A DNA stretch of 64,000 bases, taken from assembly GCF_014650035.1 (NCBI RefSeq), contig NZ_BMUE01000003.1:372001-436000 (forward strand), read 5' to 3'. Position numbers and translations under genes: made by a program. The notes below the pieces were generated by a model. It did no database searches. It had not been told where the DNA came from and saw only the letters and a list, made by a program, of their open reading frames with translations. The DNA is from Streptomyces lucensis JCM 4490 (GTDB lineage: Bacteria; Actinomycetota; Actinomycetes; Streptomycetales; Streptomycetaceae). Shown in pieces: positions 23,601 through 32,519 of this stretch. The stretch's first letter is position 1. Each line of letters starts with the position of its first letter.

Positions 23601-24899
23601 CTACTTCGGGGAGGCCGTCAGGTCGCCGCGCCTGGGTGCGGCGAAGGCCTCCAGGTCCGCACGGGTCAGGCCGGTCAGCCGGGCGACCTCGGCGACGTCG
23701 AGGGCGCCGCAGTCCAGGCCGCGCAGCAGGTAGCCGCCGAGGGCCTTGGCGGTGGCGGGCTCGTCCATGACGTCGCCGCCGACGCGCCCCGCGTAGCGGG
23801 CGAGGCGGGCCGCCGCCTGCTCGAAGCCCTCGCGGTAGAAGGCGAAGACGGCCGCGTAGCGGGTGGGGATGTGGCCGGGGTGCATGTCCCAGCCCTGGTA
23901 GTACGCACGGGCGAGGGCACGGCGGGTGAGGCCGTAGTGCAGGCGCCAGGCGTCGTGGACCTTGGCGGCGGGACCCACGGGGAGGACGTTCGTCGAGCCG
24001 TCCGAGACCCGGACGCCGGTGCCGGCGGCGGCCACCTGCATGACCGCCTTCGCATGGTCGGCGGCCGGATGGTCACTGGCCTGGTAGGCGGCGGAGACTC
24101 CGAGACAGGCGCTGTAGTCGAAGGTGCCGTAGTGCAGGCCGGTGGCGCGGCCGTCCGCCGCCTGGATCATCCGGGCGACCGCGGCGGTACCGTCGGCGGC
24201 CAGGATGGACTGGCTGGTCTCGATCTGGATCTCGAAGCCGAGGCGGCCGGCGCCCAGGCCGTGCGCCTCCTCGAAGGCCTCCAGGAGCCGGGCGAAGGCG
24301 CTCACCTGCTCGGGGTACGTCACCTTCGGCAGCGTGAGGACCAGGCCGCCGGGCAGCCCCCCGGCCTCGACCAGGCCGGTGAGGAAGACGTCGAGGGTGC
24401 GGATGCCCCGGGCGCGCACCGCGGCCTCCATGCACTTCACGCGGATGCCCATGTACGGCGCCGCGGTGCCGTCCCGGTACGCCTCGGCGACGAGGCGGGC
24501 CGCGCGGGCAGCCGCCTCGTCCTCCTCGGCCTCCGGGCGGGGACCGTAGCCGTCCTCGAAGTCCACGCGCAGGTCCTCCACCGGTTCCCGCTCCAGCTTG
24601 TCGCGGACCCGGGAGTACACCGGCTCGGCGAGGTCGTCGGGGAGGCCGAGGACGGCGGCGAAGGAGGCCGGGTCGGGGGCGTGTTCGTCGAGCAGGGCGA
24701 GGGCCCGGTCGCCCCAGGAGCGGACGGTGCCGGCGGTGAACGCGTCGGCGGGGACGTAGACGGTGTGGACGGGCTGCCGGGTGCCGGGGTCCCCGGGGTA
24801 GCGGCGCTCCAGCTCCGCGTCGACCGGCGCGAGACGGGCTTCGATCTCCTCGCCTACGGCGCCCGCGAGGCTCGTCGCCACCTTCTCGTGCTGCCCCAT
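23601..24899 (-). CDS. DUF6986 / HpcH-HpaI aldolase-citrate lyase superfamily protein
   Basis: A 432-residue TIM-barrel protein of the phosphoenolpyruvate/pyruvate superfamily that includes citrate lyase beta subunit and malate synthase-like enzymes. Supporting blocks are VDFEDGYGPRPEAEED (metal-binding acidic loop), YMGIRVKCMEAAVRARGIRT, LTLPKVTYPEQVSAF, FEIQIETSQSILAADG and LHYGTFDYSACLGVSAAYQA. The start at 24899 has GGAGGG upstream. The protein is longer than the usual aldolase of about 250-300 residues, as is normal for this actinobacterial group. It is likely a C-C lyase with an unknown substrate. Confidence 0.8.
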   Translation of the reverse strand: MGQHEKVATSLAGAVGEEIEARLAPVDAELERRYPGDPGTRQPVHTVYVPADAFTAGTVRSWGDRALALLDEHAPDPASFAAVLGLPDDLAEPVYSRVRDKLEREPVEDLRVDFEDGYGPRPEAEEDEAAARAARLVAEAYRDGTAAPYMGIRVKCMEAAVRARGIRTLDVFLTGLVEAGGLPGGLVLTLPKVTYPEQVSAFARLLEAFEEAHGLGAGRLGFEIQIETSQSILAADGTAAVARMIQAADGRATGLHYGTFDYSACLGVSAAYQASDHPAADHAKAVMQVAAAGTGVRVSDGSTNVLPVGPAAKVHDAWRLHYGLTRRALARAYYQGWDMHPGHIPTRYAAVFAFYREGFEQAAARLARYAGRVGGDVMDEPATAKALGGYLLRGLDCGALDVAEVARLTGLTRADLEAFAAPRRGDLTASPK

Positions 24900-25005
24900 C
24901 CCACACCCTCCCGGGTTTCCGCCTTACGGAATCAACAATTCGTTGAATGAAGCTATCCGGGGTGATCCCGATGGTCAACACCCGCCGGGGCCGCCATCCA
25001 GCATG

Positions 25006-25046
25006 CACGAGGCCCCCGTGACCGGTGCGGTCACGGGGGCCTCGTG
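25006..25046 (-). terminator. Terminator after etfA
   Basis: An 18-bp perfect stem (25006-25023 with 25029-25046) and 5-nt loop lies 12 bp beyond the etfA stop. Confidence 0.9.
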
Positions 25047-25057
25047 GTGGGAGGGGT

Positions 25058-26020
25058 TCAGCCCTTGCGGGTCTTGATCTCCTCGGTCAGCTGCGGGACG
25101 ACGTCGAAGAGGTCGCCCACCACGCCGAAGTCGACGAGCTCGAAGATCGGGGCCTCGGCGTCCTTGTTGACGGCCACGATCGTCTTGGAGGTCTGCATGC
25201 CGGCGCGGTGCTGGATCGCGCCGGAGATGCCGTTGGCGATGTAGAGCTGCGGCGAGACCGACTTGCCGGTCTGGCCGACCTGGTTGGTGTGCGGGTACCA
25301 GCCCGCGTCCACCGCGGCGCGCGAGGCGCCGACGGCCGCGCCGAGGGAGTCGGCGAGCGCCTCGATGATCGAGAAGTTCTCGGCGCCGTTGACGCCACGG
25401 CCGCCGGAGACCACGATCGCGGCCTCGGTCAGCTCCGGGCGGCCGGTCGACTCGCGCGGCGTGCGGCCGGTGACCTTGGTGCCGGTGGCCTGCTCGGAGA
25501 AGGACACGGACAGGGCCTCGACCGCACCGGCGGCCGGCGCGGCCTCCACGGCGGCCGAGTTCGGCTTGACCGTGATGACCGGGGTGCCCTTGACGACGCG
25601 GGACTTGGTCGTGAAGGACGCGGCGAACACCGACTGGGTGGCCACCGGGCCCTCGTCGCCGGCCTCCAGGTCGACGGCGTCGGTGATGATGCCGGAGCCG
25701 ATGCGCAGCGCCAGACGGGCGGCGATCTCCTTGCCCTCGGCGGAGGACGGGACCAGCACGGCGGCCGGGGAGACCGCCTCGTGGGCGGCCTGCAGGGCGT
25801 CCACCTTCGGCACGACCAGGTAGTCGGCGTACTCGGACGCGTCGTGGGTGAGGACCTTCACCGCGCCGTGCTCGGCGAGCGTGGCGGCGGTGTCGGCGGC
25901 GCCGTTGCCCAGGGCGACGGCGACGGGCTCGCCGATACGGCGGGCCAGGGTCAGCAGCTCCAGGGTGGGCTTGCGGACGGCACCGTCCACGTGGTCGACG
26001 TAGACGAGGACTTCAGCCAT
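25058..26020 (-). CDS. etfA: Electron transfer flavoprotein alpha subunit
   Basis: EtfA is a 320-residue subunit that binds FAD. With EtfB it carries electrons from acyl-CoA dehydrogenases to the membrane quinone pool. The C-terminal FAD domain shows [39 protein letters not shown] and [15 protein letters not shown], all diagnostic. The ATG at 26020 has GGAGAGC upstream. It lies 115 bp after etfB on the same strand, with a long inverted repeat in the gap. Acyl-CoA dehydrogenases such as the one at 51434 would be electron donors. Confidence 0.97.
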   Translation of the reverse strand: MAEVLVYVDHVDGAVRKPTLELLTLARRIGEPVAVALGNGAADTAATLAEHGAVKVLTHDASEYADYLVVPKVDALQAAHEAVSPAAVLVPSSAEGKEIAARLALRIGSGIITDAVDLEAGDEGPVATQSVFAASFTTKSRVVKGTPVITVKPNSAAVEAAPAAGAVEALSVSFSEQATGTKVTGRTPRESTGRPELTEAAIVVSGGRGVNGAENFSIIEALADSLGAAVGASRAAVDAGWYPHTNQVGQTGKSVSPQLYIANGISGAIQHRAGMQTSKTIVAVNKDAEAPIFELVDFGVVGDLFDVVPQLTEEIKTRKG

Positions 26021-26068
26021 GGGATTGCTCTCCTGCGAAACGAAGTTGAGGGGCGGTCAGCGACTGCG

Positions 26069-26136
26069 GGGCCTTTAGGTCTTTCTTTTGGATCAGACCG
26101 GATCGGCGAGCCCGGCATGATCCAAACGAGAGGCCC
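26069..26136 (-). other. Intercistronic stem structure between etfB and etfA
   Basis: A 9-bp perfect inverted repeat (26087-26095 with 26118-26126) sits inside an outer 6-bp repeat (26069-26074 with 26131-26136) that touches the etfB stop codon. It may adjust expression of etfA relative to etfB by partial termination or RNA processing. Confidence 0.4.
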
Positions 26137-26921
26137 TAGATGAACTTCTGGCCCGCGAGGAACTCAGCGAGCTGCTTGCCGCCCTCGCCCTCGTCCTTGA
26201 CGATGGTGCCGGCCGTGCGGGCCGGACGCTCGGCCACGGCCTCGACCTTGGTGAACGCGCCGTCCAGACCGACCTCCTCGGCCTCGATGTCGAGGTCGGA
26301 CAGGTCCCAGGACTCCACCGGCTTCTTCTTGGCCGCCATGATGCCCTTGAAGGACGGGTAACGCGCCTCGCCCGACTGGTCGGTGACGGACACGACGGCC
26401 GGGAGGGACGCCTCGAGCCGCTCGCTGGCGGCGTCACCGTCGCGGCGGCCCTTCACGACACCGTCCTCGACGCAGACCTCGGACAGCAGGGTGACCTGCG
26501 GGACGCCCAGACGCTCGGCGACCAGCGCCGGGACGACGCCCATGGTGCCGTCGGTGGACGCCATGCCGGAGATCACCACGTCGTAGCCGGCCTTCTCGAT
26601 GGCCCTGGCCAGCACCAGCGAGGTGCCGATGGCGTCGGTGCCGTGCAGGTCGTCGTCCTCCACGTGGATCGCCTTGTCGGCGCCCATGGACAGAGCCTTG
26701 CGCAGCGCGTCCTTGGCATCCTCCGGACCGACCGTGAGGACGGTGACCTCCGCGTCGTCCGCGTCCTCCGCGATCTGCAGCGCCTGCTCGACCGCGTACT
26801 CGTCCAGCTCGGAGAGCAGACCGTCCACGTCGTCGCGGTCGACGGTCAGGTCATCGGCGAAGTGCCGGTCGCCAGTGGCGTCGGGCACGTACTTCACAGT
26901 GACAACGATCCTCAAGCTCAC
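26136..26921 (-). CDS. etfB: Electron transfer flavoprotein beta subunit
   Basis: EtfB is a 261-residue subunit that completes the flavoprotein and holds structural AMP. The N-terminus LRIVVTVKYVPDATGDRHF, the AMP-domain region GPEDAKDALRKALSMGADKA and DVVISGMASTDGTMGVVPAL are typical, as is the C-terminal ARYPSFKGIMAAKKKP. The GTG at 26921 follows GTAGGAGAG. It is the first gene of the etfB-etfA unit, whose promoter region (26922-27140) holds a -10-like TAATAT overlapping a palindrome. Confidence 0.97.
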   Translation of the reverse strand: MSLRIVVTVKYVPDATGDRHFADDLTVDRDDVDGLLSELDEYAVEQALQIAEDADDAEVTVLTVGPEDAKDALRKALSMGADKAIHVEDDDLHGTDAIGTSLVLARAIEKAGYDVVISGMASTDGTMGVVPALVAERLGVPQVTLLSEVCVEDGVVKGRRDGDAASERLEASLPAVVSVTDQSGEARYPSFKGIMAAKKKPVESWDLSDLDIEAEEVGLDGAFTKVEAVAERPARTAGTIVKDEGEGGKQLAEFLAGQKFI

Positions 26922-27026
26922 GCCGGCTCTCCTACTGCATCGTCAGTTCCTGGCTGCCTCTTGGAGGCAGCATAGGCGCCTCAAGCGGCCGATCCCGGTC
27001 GGGGACGTCCGCGCGCTCCGACCGAA

Positions 27027-27042
27027 ATATTACTCGTCAGTA
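27027..27042 (-). promoter_or_regulatory. Likely etfBA promoter with an overlapping palindrome
   Basis: On the minus strand TAATAT (27027-27032) resembles a -10 element about 105 bp before the etfB start. TACT-CGTC-AGTA (27031-27042) is a perfect inverted repeat overlapping it, so a repressor (TetR or similar) could act here. The rest of the 219-bp gap shows no gene. Confidence 0.4.
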
Positions 27043-27140
27043 CACCCAGTTCCTGCCCGCTAAGCAAGCGCTTTGAACTGTGACCTTCGCAACGCAGCGT
27101 AACCGGAACTCGACGCCCGCGCAGGCCGGGCGGGGCGTGA

Positions 27141-27650
27141 TCAATCCCGCAGGGCGGTGAAGCGGCCCTGGTGGTAGAGGAGGGGCCGCCCGGTGCCCGT
27201 GGGGTCGCCCAGCGCGACCTCGGCGAGCACGATCCGGTGGTCGCCGGCCGGGACCCTCCCGACGATCCGGCACACCAGCCAGGCCAGCACGCCGTCAAGC
27301 AGCGGCACGCCTTCGGGACCCTCGCGCCAGGCGGTCCGCGCGCCGAAGCGGTCGGCGCCGCTGCGGGCGAAGGTCGCGGCCAGCTCGCCCTGGTGCTCGC
27401 CGAGGATGTGGACGCCCACGTGGTCCGCCTCGGCTATCGCGGGCCAGCTGGAGCCGCCCGTGCCGATGCCGAAGGAGACCAGCGGGGGCTCGGCGGAGAC
27501 GGAGGTGAGGGAGGTGGCGGTGAAGCCGACCGGGCCGCCGGCGCCGCGCGCGGTGATCACCGCCACACCGGCGGCGTGCCGGCGGAAGGTGGAGCGCAAC
27601 AGGTCCGGGGAGGCGAGCCGGGGGGCGCCGAGGTCGGGCGTGGCCGTCAT
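27141..27650 (-). CDS. Flavin reductase family protein
   Basis: A 169-residue split-barrel flavin reductase that reduces FMN or FAD with NAD(P)H, often for a two-component monooxygenase. Family blocks are LRSTFRRHAAGVAVITARG, PVGFTATSLTSVSAEPPLVS, HVGVHILGEHQGELAATFA and a C-terminal strand. The ATG at 27650 begins six residues before the domain. No monooxygenase lies next to it. The upstream gap to 27858 has a -35-like TTGACT (27806-27811) and a short palindrome CAGTC-A-GACTG (27777-27787). Confidence 0.88.
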   Translation of the reverse strand: MTATPDLGAPRLASPDLLRSTFRRHAAGVAVITARGAGGPVGFTATSLTSVSAEPPLVSFGIGTGGSSWPAIAEADHVGVHILGEHQGELAATFARSGADRFGARTAWREGPEGVPLLDGVLAWLVCRIVGRVPAGDHRIVLAEVALGDPTGTGRPLLYHQGRFTALRD

Positions 27651-27858
27651 GTGGCTGTCCTTCTGCTGGGGATCACGAGGGGGCGGTCGGTGCTCACTCA
27701 GCCCGGACAGCGCGCGCTCGCGGTGCGGACGAGGTCGACGTGGACCCGCCCGTGGAGAAGGAGTTCGGTCGGCATACAGTCAGACTGACGATAGGTGGCG
27801 CGCACAGTCAAGCACGGTCCGCGATCCGGGAGCGGCCCCGGGGCGCCCTGAGACTCCC

Positions 27859-28329
27859 TCACACCGCCTCGCCCAGCGCCGCGATGACGTCGGCCTTGCG
27901 GGGCTGTCCGGTGGCGCGCCGCACCACCCGGCCCTCGGCGTCCAGCACCAGGACGGTGGGCGTCTTGAGGACCTCCAGTTCGCGCACGAGGTCCAGCCGG
28001 GCCTCGGCGTCGATCTCGACGTGGGTCACCCCGGGCACCATGGCGGCGACCTCGCCGAGGACGCGCCGGGTGGCCCGGCAGGGCGCGCAGAAGGCGCTGG
28101 AGAACTGCACCAGGGTGGCGCGCTCGCCGAGTTCTCCGCCCAGTGAGGCCGCCTCCAGCCGCCTGCCGTCGTCCCGCCCGCGCACTCGCACTCTCCCGTT
28201 CCTCCGCTCGTCCTCCGTGGTCACCAGCACCCACGCGGGGCCGGTGATTCCCCCGCGCGCCCCCGTTCGCGAGGGGCCGCGTTCCGGCACCCGGGCGGAC
28301 GTGACGAGGATCTCGCCGCCGCGGGGCAC
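27859..28329 (-). CDS. Thioredoxin-family protein
   Basis: A protein of up to 156 residues with a thioredoxin fold. The redox motif FSSAFCAPCRATRR (CAPC) is followed by VEIDAEARLDLVRELEVLKT with the cis-proline region TPTVLVLD. The N-terminus before RNGRVRVRGRDDGRRLEAA is poorly hydrophobic. As I recall, Streptomyces homologues have a transmembrane anchor here, so this copy may be shortened or its start lies elsewhere. The GTG at 28329 is the upstream limit and a GTG near 28233 is an alternative. It is divergent from the acyltransferase gene. Confidence 0.82.
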   Translation of the reverse strand: MPRGGEILVTSARVPERGPSRTGARGGITGPAWVLVTTEDERRNGRVRVRGRDDGRRLEAASLGGELGERATLVQFSSAFCAPCRATRRVLGEVAAMVPGVTHVEIDAEARLDLVRELEVLKTPTVLVLDAEGRVVRRATGQPRKADVIAALGEAV

Positions 28330-28450
28330 CAGGACTGGCTACCCGTCCGTTCTTCGGGCACGATCTGCGAGACGCCGTAAACCTACGGCTGCGTAGCTTT
28401 CCCGCCGGGAGCCCCTTTCCCGAGCAGAGCAGAAAGGGTCCGCCCCACCC

Positions 28451-29179
28451 ATGGCAGAGCTGGTCTACCGTCCCGTCATCGGTTTCGCCAAGACGATGTT
28501 CAAGGTCTGGGACCTGAAGATCGACTGCCAGGGGTCGGAGAACATCCCGCGCTCGGGCGGCGCCGTGCTGGTGAGCAACCACATCAGCTACCTGGACTTC
28601 ATCTTCAACGGCCTCGCGGCGCTGCCGCAGAAGCGCCTGGTGCGCTTCATGGCGAAGGAGTCCGTCTTCCGCCACAAGGTCTCGGGCCCGCTGATGCGCG
28701 CGATGAAGCACATCCCGGTGGACCGCAAGCAGGGCGAGGCGGCCTACGCCCACGCGCTGGACTCGCTGCGTTCCGGCGAGATCATCGGCGTCTTCCCGGA
28801 GGCCACGATCTCGCAGTCCTTCACGCTGAAGAGCTTCAAGTCCGGTGCGGCACGGCTCGCCCAGGAGGCGGGCGTCCCGCTGGTCCCGATGGCGGTGTGG
28901 GGCACGCAGCGGCTGTGGACCAAGGGGCACCCGCGCAACTTCAAGCGCAGCCACACGCCGGTCACGATCCGGGTCGGCGAGGCGGTCGAGGCCCCGCGCG
29001 ACCAGTACGCCGGCGCCATAACACGTCGTCTGCGCGAGCGCGTCCAGGAGCTGCTCGAGGCCGCCCAGCGTGCCTACCCCACGCGTCCCAAGGGCGCGGA
29101 GGACTCCTGGTGGCTGCCGGCCCACCTCGGCGGTACGGCGCCGACGGTGGAGCAGCTGCGCGCGGCCGAGGCCCACTGA
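28451..29179 (+). CDS. 1-acyl-glycerol-3-phosphate acyltransferase (PlsC-type)
   Basis: A 242-residue acyltransferase for phospholipid synthesis or remodelling. The catalytic HX4D motif is NHISYLD (about 41-47). Block II is FMAKESVFRHKVSGPLMRAM and block III is GVFPEATISQSFTLKSFKSG with the substrate-binding EAT. The block IV proline is in PLVPMAVWGTQRLW. The ATG at 28451 follows AAAGGG. The length suits a soluble or membrane-associated PlsC. The 120-bp region upstream is shared with the thioredoxin gene. Confidence 0.93.
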   Translation: MAELVYRPVIGFAKTMFKVWDLKIDCQGSENIPRSGGAVLVSNHISYLDFIFNGLAALPQKRLVRFMAKESVFRHKVSGPLMRAMKHIPVDRKQGEAAYAHALDSLRSGEIIGVFPEATISQSFTLKSFKSGAARLAQEAGVPLVPMAVWGTQRLWTKGHPRNFKRSHTPVTIRVGEAVEAPRDQYAGAITRRLRERVQELLEAAQRAYPTRPKGAEDSWWLPAHLGGTAPTVEQLRAAEAH

Positions 29180-29269
29180 CGCGCCTGCCTCCCGCGCCCG
29201 GGTCCGCGGCCACGGGCCGCCGCCACCGCCCTCCGGCCGGTGGGGCCGGCAGGCGGTCAGGGGCGGCGG

Positions 29270-29974
29270 TCAGGCGGCGGCGGACATCGGGTCGTGCACC
29301 TGGACGCGTGCCCCCGGGCTGAACTTCTCCAGGAGGGCGGCGAGTTCGGCACCGGCCGCCACCGCCTCGGCGACCGGCAGCGGCGCGAGGGTCTCCAGCA
29401 GGAAGATGCCGGACGTCGTCTCCTCGGTGAGCCGGGTGCGTGGACCCTGGCGCCAGTTCCAGCGGCGGCAGGTCACGCCGGTGTCGTCGCACCACACCAC
29501 CTCGCCGGCGTCCGGGTGCTCGACGGTCTCCTCGCCTCCGGCCACCATGACGAAGTCCTCGTCCCCCCGGGCGCGCACCAGCCGCATGCCGCCCCGGACG
29601 CGGTCGAGGTCCTCGCCGCCGACCGGGATCAGGTGGGCGACGCTGACGGCGTTGTAAAGGTCCACCAGCAGGTTGATCCGGGGCAGGCCGGCGTCCGAGA
29701 GGGCGCGCTTGGCCAGGGCCTCGGCCGAGTTACGGGTGCGTGAGGGCTTGGAGCCGAAAGCGGCGTAGGTCTCACGCCAGGCGGCGATGTGCGGGTCCTC
29801 GTGGGGCGCGCGTCCGTCCAGGCGGGCGGCGAGACGGCGGGCGGCCGTGTCGAGCAGCGCCGAACTCTCCTCGGTGCTGGGCCAGTTGACGAGATCGTAG
29901 GCTTCGATCGCCACATGGGTGAAGCCGGGCGCGAGGGCCCGGACCTCGTCGGACACGGTGAGCGTGAACGTCAT
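29270..29974 (-). CDS. B3/B4 tRNA-binding domain protein
   Basis: A 234-residue protein consisting of the B3/B4 domain of phenylalanyl-tRNA synthetase beta chain, which edits mischarged tRNA. Support comes from VWCDDTGVTCRRWNWRQGPR with TSGIFLLETLAPLP, plus NLLVDLYNAVSVAHLIPVGG earlier. Free-standing B3/B4 proteins are thought to act in trans on mischarged tRNA. The ATG at 29974 lies 10 bp after the stop of the transglutaminase gene, so the two are cotranscribed. Editing activity is not shown by the sequence alone. Confidence 0.87.
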   Translation of the reverse strand: MTFTLTVSDEVRALAPGFTHVAIEAYDLVNWPSTEESSALLDTAARRLAARLDGRAPHEDPHIAAWRETYAAFGSKPSRTRNSAEALAKRALSDAGLPRINLLVDLYNAVSVAHLIPVGGEDLDRVRGGMRLVRARGDEDFVMVAGGEETVEHPDAGEVVWCDDTGVTCRRWNWRQGPRTRLTEETTSGIFLLETLAPLPVAEAVAAGAELAALLEKFSPGARVQVHDPMSAAA

Positions 29975-29984
29975 CTGACTCGCC

Positions 29985-30578
29985 TCAGAGTGCGTCGGGA
30001 AGCGTCTTCCACAGGTGCGGCCGGTCCCGGGCGTCGCGCAGCGCTTCCAGGACGGCCGGATGAGGTTCAGCGTACAGGACCGGATAGTCCATCTCATTGG
30101 ACGCGGAGTCCGGGATCCACGCCAGCCGCTCGCCGTCCAGGGAGAACCGGGCATCCACGCCGGGCTTGTTCCCGCGGGGGTCCTGGCGGTGCCAGGCGCC
30201 GTTGAAGCGGACGGCGACCAGCCCGTGCACGGCATGGCCGCTGCCGTCGTCGTGCAGGAGGCGCTGATAGCACAGGGCCGTGGGGATGTCCTCGGCGCGC
30301 AGGAGGGCGGCGAGCGCGTGCGCCTTGGCGTGGCAGATGCCGGTGCGCCGGGCCAGCACGTCGGAGGCGCGCCAGGTGACGCGCAAGTCGCCGCTGTCGG
30401 CGGAGTGCGGGATGGTGTCGCGCACGAAATCGTACGCCGCTCGCGCATAGGCATACGAGTCCGCGACACCGTCGGCCAGGCGGGCCGCGGTGTCCCGGAC
30501 GAGCGGATGCTCGTGGTCGATGGCCTCACCGGCGGCCAGATACGCGGACAGGTCGGCGGTTTCCTGGATCAGCTCCAT
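29985..30578 (-). CDS. Transglutaminase-like cysteine protease-fold protein
   Basis: A 197-residue cytoplasmic protein with the transglutaminase core. The catalytic Cys is in RRTGICHAKAHALAALLRAE, the His in HGLVAVRFNGAWHRQDPRG and the Asp follows in that strand. The ATG at 30578 is preferred because MELIQETADL starts the domain; a start at 30605 is possible. It leads a two-gene unit with the B3/4 gene. Bacterial members are usually peptidases or amidases, and the substrate is unknown. Confidence 0.88.
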   Translation of the reverse strand: MELIQETADLSAYLAAGEAIDHEHPLVRDTAARLADGVADSYAYARAAYDFVRDTIPHSADSGDLRVTWRASDVLARRTGICHAKAHALAALLRAEDIPTALCYQRLLHDDGSGHAVHGLVAVRFNGAWHRQDPRGNKPGVDARFSLDGERLAWIPDSASNEMDYPVLYAEPHPAVLEALRDARDRPHLWKTLPDAL

Positions 30579-30664
30579 GCCCGCAGAGCATAGGAACGCG
30601 ATCACCCGATAGTCAATGACTTTTCAGGTGACCGCATACCTATGCAATCTTGGGTCCAGCGCGG

Positions 30665-31735
30665 CTAACGCGCCATCTCCTCCTTCAGTGCCGCCACAAA
30701 GGTGTCGACATCGTCCTCGGTGGTGTCGAAGGAGCACATCCAGCGCACCACCCCGGCGTTCTCGTCCCAGAAGTAGAACCGGAACCGCTTCTGCAGCCGC
30801 TCGCTCACGTCATGCGGAAGCTTGGCGAAGACGCCGTTGGCCTGCACCGGGTAGAGGATCTCCACACCGTGCACCGCGCGCACGCCCTCGGCGAGCCGCT
30901 GGGCCATCTCGTTGGCGTGCCGGGCGTTGCGCAGCCACAGGTCCTTGGCGAGCAGCGCCTCCAGCTGCACCGAGACGAAGCGCATCTTCGAGGCGAGCTG
31001 CATGGACAGCTTGCGCAGGTGCTTCATCCGCCGCACCGCGTCCTGGTTGATGACGACGACCGCCTCGCCGAACAGCGCGCCGTTCTTCGTCCCGCCCAGG
31101 GAGAGGATGTCCACGCCGACCGCGTTGGTGAACGTGCGCATGGGCACGTTCAGGGACGCGGCCGCGTTGGCTATCCGGGAGCCGTCCAGGTGCACCTTCA
31201 TGCCGTGCGCGTGGGCGTGCTCGCAGATCGCCCGGATCTCCTCGGGCGTGTAGAGCGTGCCCAGCTCCGTGCTCTGGGTGATCGACACCACCTGCGGCAT
31301 CGCGCGGTGCTCGTCCTCCCAGCCCCAGGCCTGCCGGTCGATCAGCTCGGGGGTGAGCTTGCCGTCGGGCGTGGGGACGGTGAGCAGCTTCAGGCCGCCC
31401 ATGCGCTCGGGCGCGCCGCCCTCGTCGACGTTGATGTGCGCGCTCTCCGCGCAGATCACGGCGCCCCAGCGGTCGGTGACCGCCTGGAGCGCGACCACGT
31501 TCGCGCCGGTGCCGTTGAAGACCGGGAAGGCCTCCGCGGTGGCACCGAAGTGGCTGCGGATGATCCGCTGGAGGTTCTCGGTGTAGTCGTCCTCGCCGTA
31601 GGCCACCTGGTGACCGCCGTTCGCCAGGGCGATGGCGACCAGGATCTCCGGGTGGGCTCCGGCGTAGTTGTCACTGGCGAAACCGCGGACCTCCGGGTCG
31701 TGGTGACGACGCGCGTCGGTCCTGGGAGGGTTCAC
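30665..31735 (-). CDS. Threonine aldolase / beta-eliminating lyase family enzyme
   Basis: A 356-residue PLP-dependent fold-type I enzyme of the low-specificity threonine aldolase family (threonine to glycine plus acetaldehyde). The N-terminal SDNYAGAHPEI is diagnostic. The PLP phosphate site is NGTGANVVAL, the Asp partner is in HLDGSRIANAA and the Schiff-base Lys is in SLGGTKNGALFGEAVVV. The GTG at 31735 overlaps the SDR stop as GTGA, implying translational coupling; an upstream GTG at 31753 is less likely. It is the third gene of the DUF6421 operon, which raises the question of its real substrate. Confidence 0.92.
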   Translation of the reverse strand: MNPPRTDARRHHDPEVRGFASDNYAGAHPEILVAIALANGGHQVAYGEDDYTENLQRIIRSHFGATAEAFPVFNGTGANVVALQAVTDRWGAVICAESAHINVDEGGAPERMGGLKLLTVPTPDGKLTPELIDRQAWGWEDEHRAMPQVVSITQSTELGTLYTPEEIRAICEHAHAHGMKVHLDGSRIANAAASLNVPMRTFTNAVGVDILSLGGTKNGALFGEAVVVINQDAVRRMKHLRKLSMQLASKMRFVSVQLEALLAKDLWLRNARHANEMAQRLAEGVRAVHGVEILYPVQANGVFAKLPHDVSERLQKRFRFYFWDENAGVVRWMCSFDTTEDDVDTFVAALKEEMAR

Positions 31736-32481
31736 GGCTTCTCGGTCAGCCACAGACGGTTTCCGTTCACTTCGGCGGCGGACTTGCTCCAGACGCCCTC
31801 GATGGCCTCGGCCAGGTCCTTGACGTCCGTGAAGCCCGCGAACTTCGCGTTGGGGCGTTCGGCGCGCATCGCGTCGTGCACCAGCGCCTTCACCACCAGG
31901 ATCGTAGCCGCCGAGTGCGGACCCTCCTCACCCCCCGCCTTGCGGAAGCCGTCGGCCATGGCGAGCGTCCACGCCTCGGCGGCGGCCTTGGCCGCCGAGT
32001 ACGCGGCGTTGCCCGCCGTCGGCTTCGAGGCGCCTGCCGCGCTGGTGAGGACGTAGCGTCCACGGTCACTGCGCTGCAGGACGTCGAAGAAGGCCAGGGA
32101 GGTGTGCTGGACGGTGCGGACCAGCAGCTTCTCCAGCAGGTCCCAGTCCGCGAGGTCGGTCTCGGCGAAGTTGGCGCTGCCGCGCCAGCCGCCGACGAGA
32201 TGGACCAGGCCGTCGACGCGGCCGTGGTCCTTCTCGATGCGCGCGGCCCAGTCACGGGCCGACTGCAGGTCGAGCAGGTCGACCGTCTCGCCGGTGACCG
32301 TGGCGCCGCCGCGGGCGTAGCGCGCCGCGTCCACGGCCTCCGCCAGACGCTCCGGATTGTTGTCGGCACCGACGACGACCGCGCCCGCCTCGGCGAGACG
32401 CACCAGCGTCGCGTGTCCGGCGGGACCACCCGCACCGGCCACCGCGATCACCGCACCACTGAGAGACCCGTTCCCCACCAT
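31732..32481 (-). CDS. Short-chain dehydrogenase/reductase
   Basis: A 249-residue SDR. The nucleotide motif departs from the usual TGxxxGIG as VAGAGGPAGHATLVRLAEAG. Asp follows beta-2 (GADNNPERL), and the catalytic Ser-Tyr-Lys are in TSAAGASKPTAGNAAYSAAK. The ATG at 32481 has AGAGGGGAAG upstream; a GTG at 32523 overlaps the previous stop as GTGA. The end overlaps the aldolase start. It is the middle gene of a coupled operon. NAD(P) dependence is expected; the substrate is unknown. Confidence 0.9.
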   Translation of the reverse strand: MVGNGSLSGAVIAVAGAGGPAGHATLVRLAEAGAVVVGADNNPERLAEAVDAARYARGGATVTGETVDLLDLQSARDWAARIEKDHGRVDGLVHLVGGWRGSANFAETDLADWDLLEKLLVRTVQHTSLAFFDVLQRSDRGRYVLTSAAGASKPTAGNAAYSAAKAAAEAWTLAMADGFRKAGGEEGPHSAATILVVKALVHDAMRAERPNAKFAGFTDVKDLAEAIEGVWSKSAAEVNGNRLWLTEKP

Positions 32482-32519
32482 GTTCTTCCCCTCTTGAGCA
32501 GTGTTCCTGAGGCCGTCGC

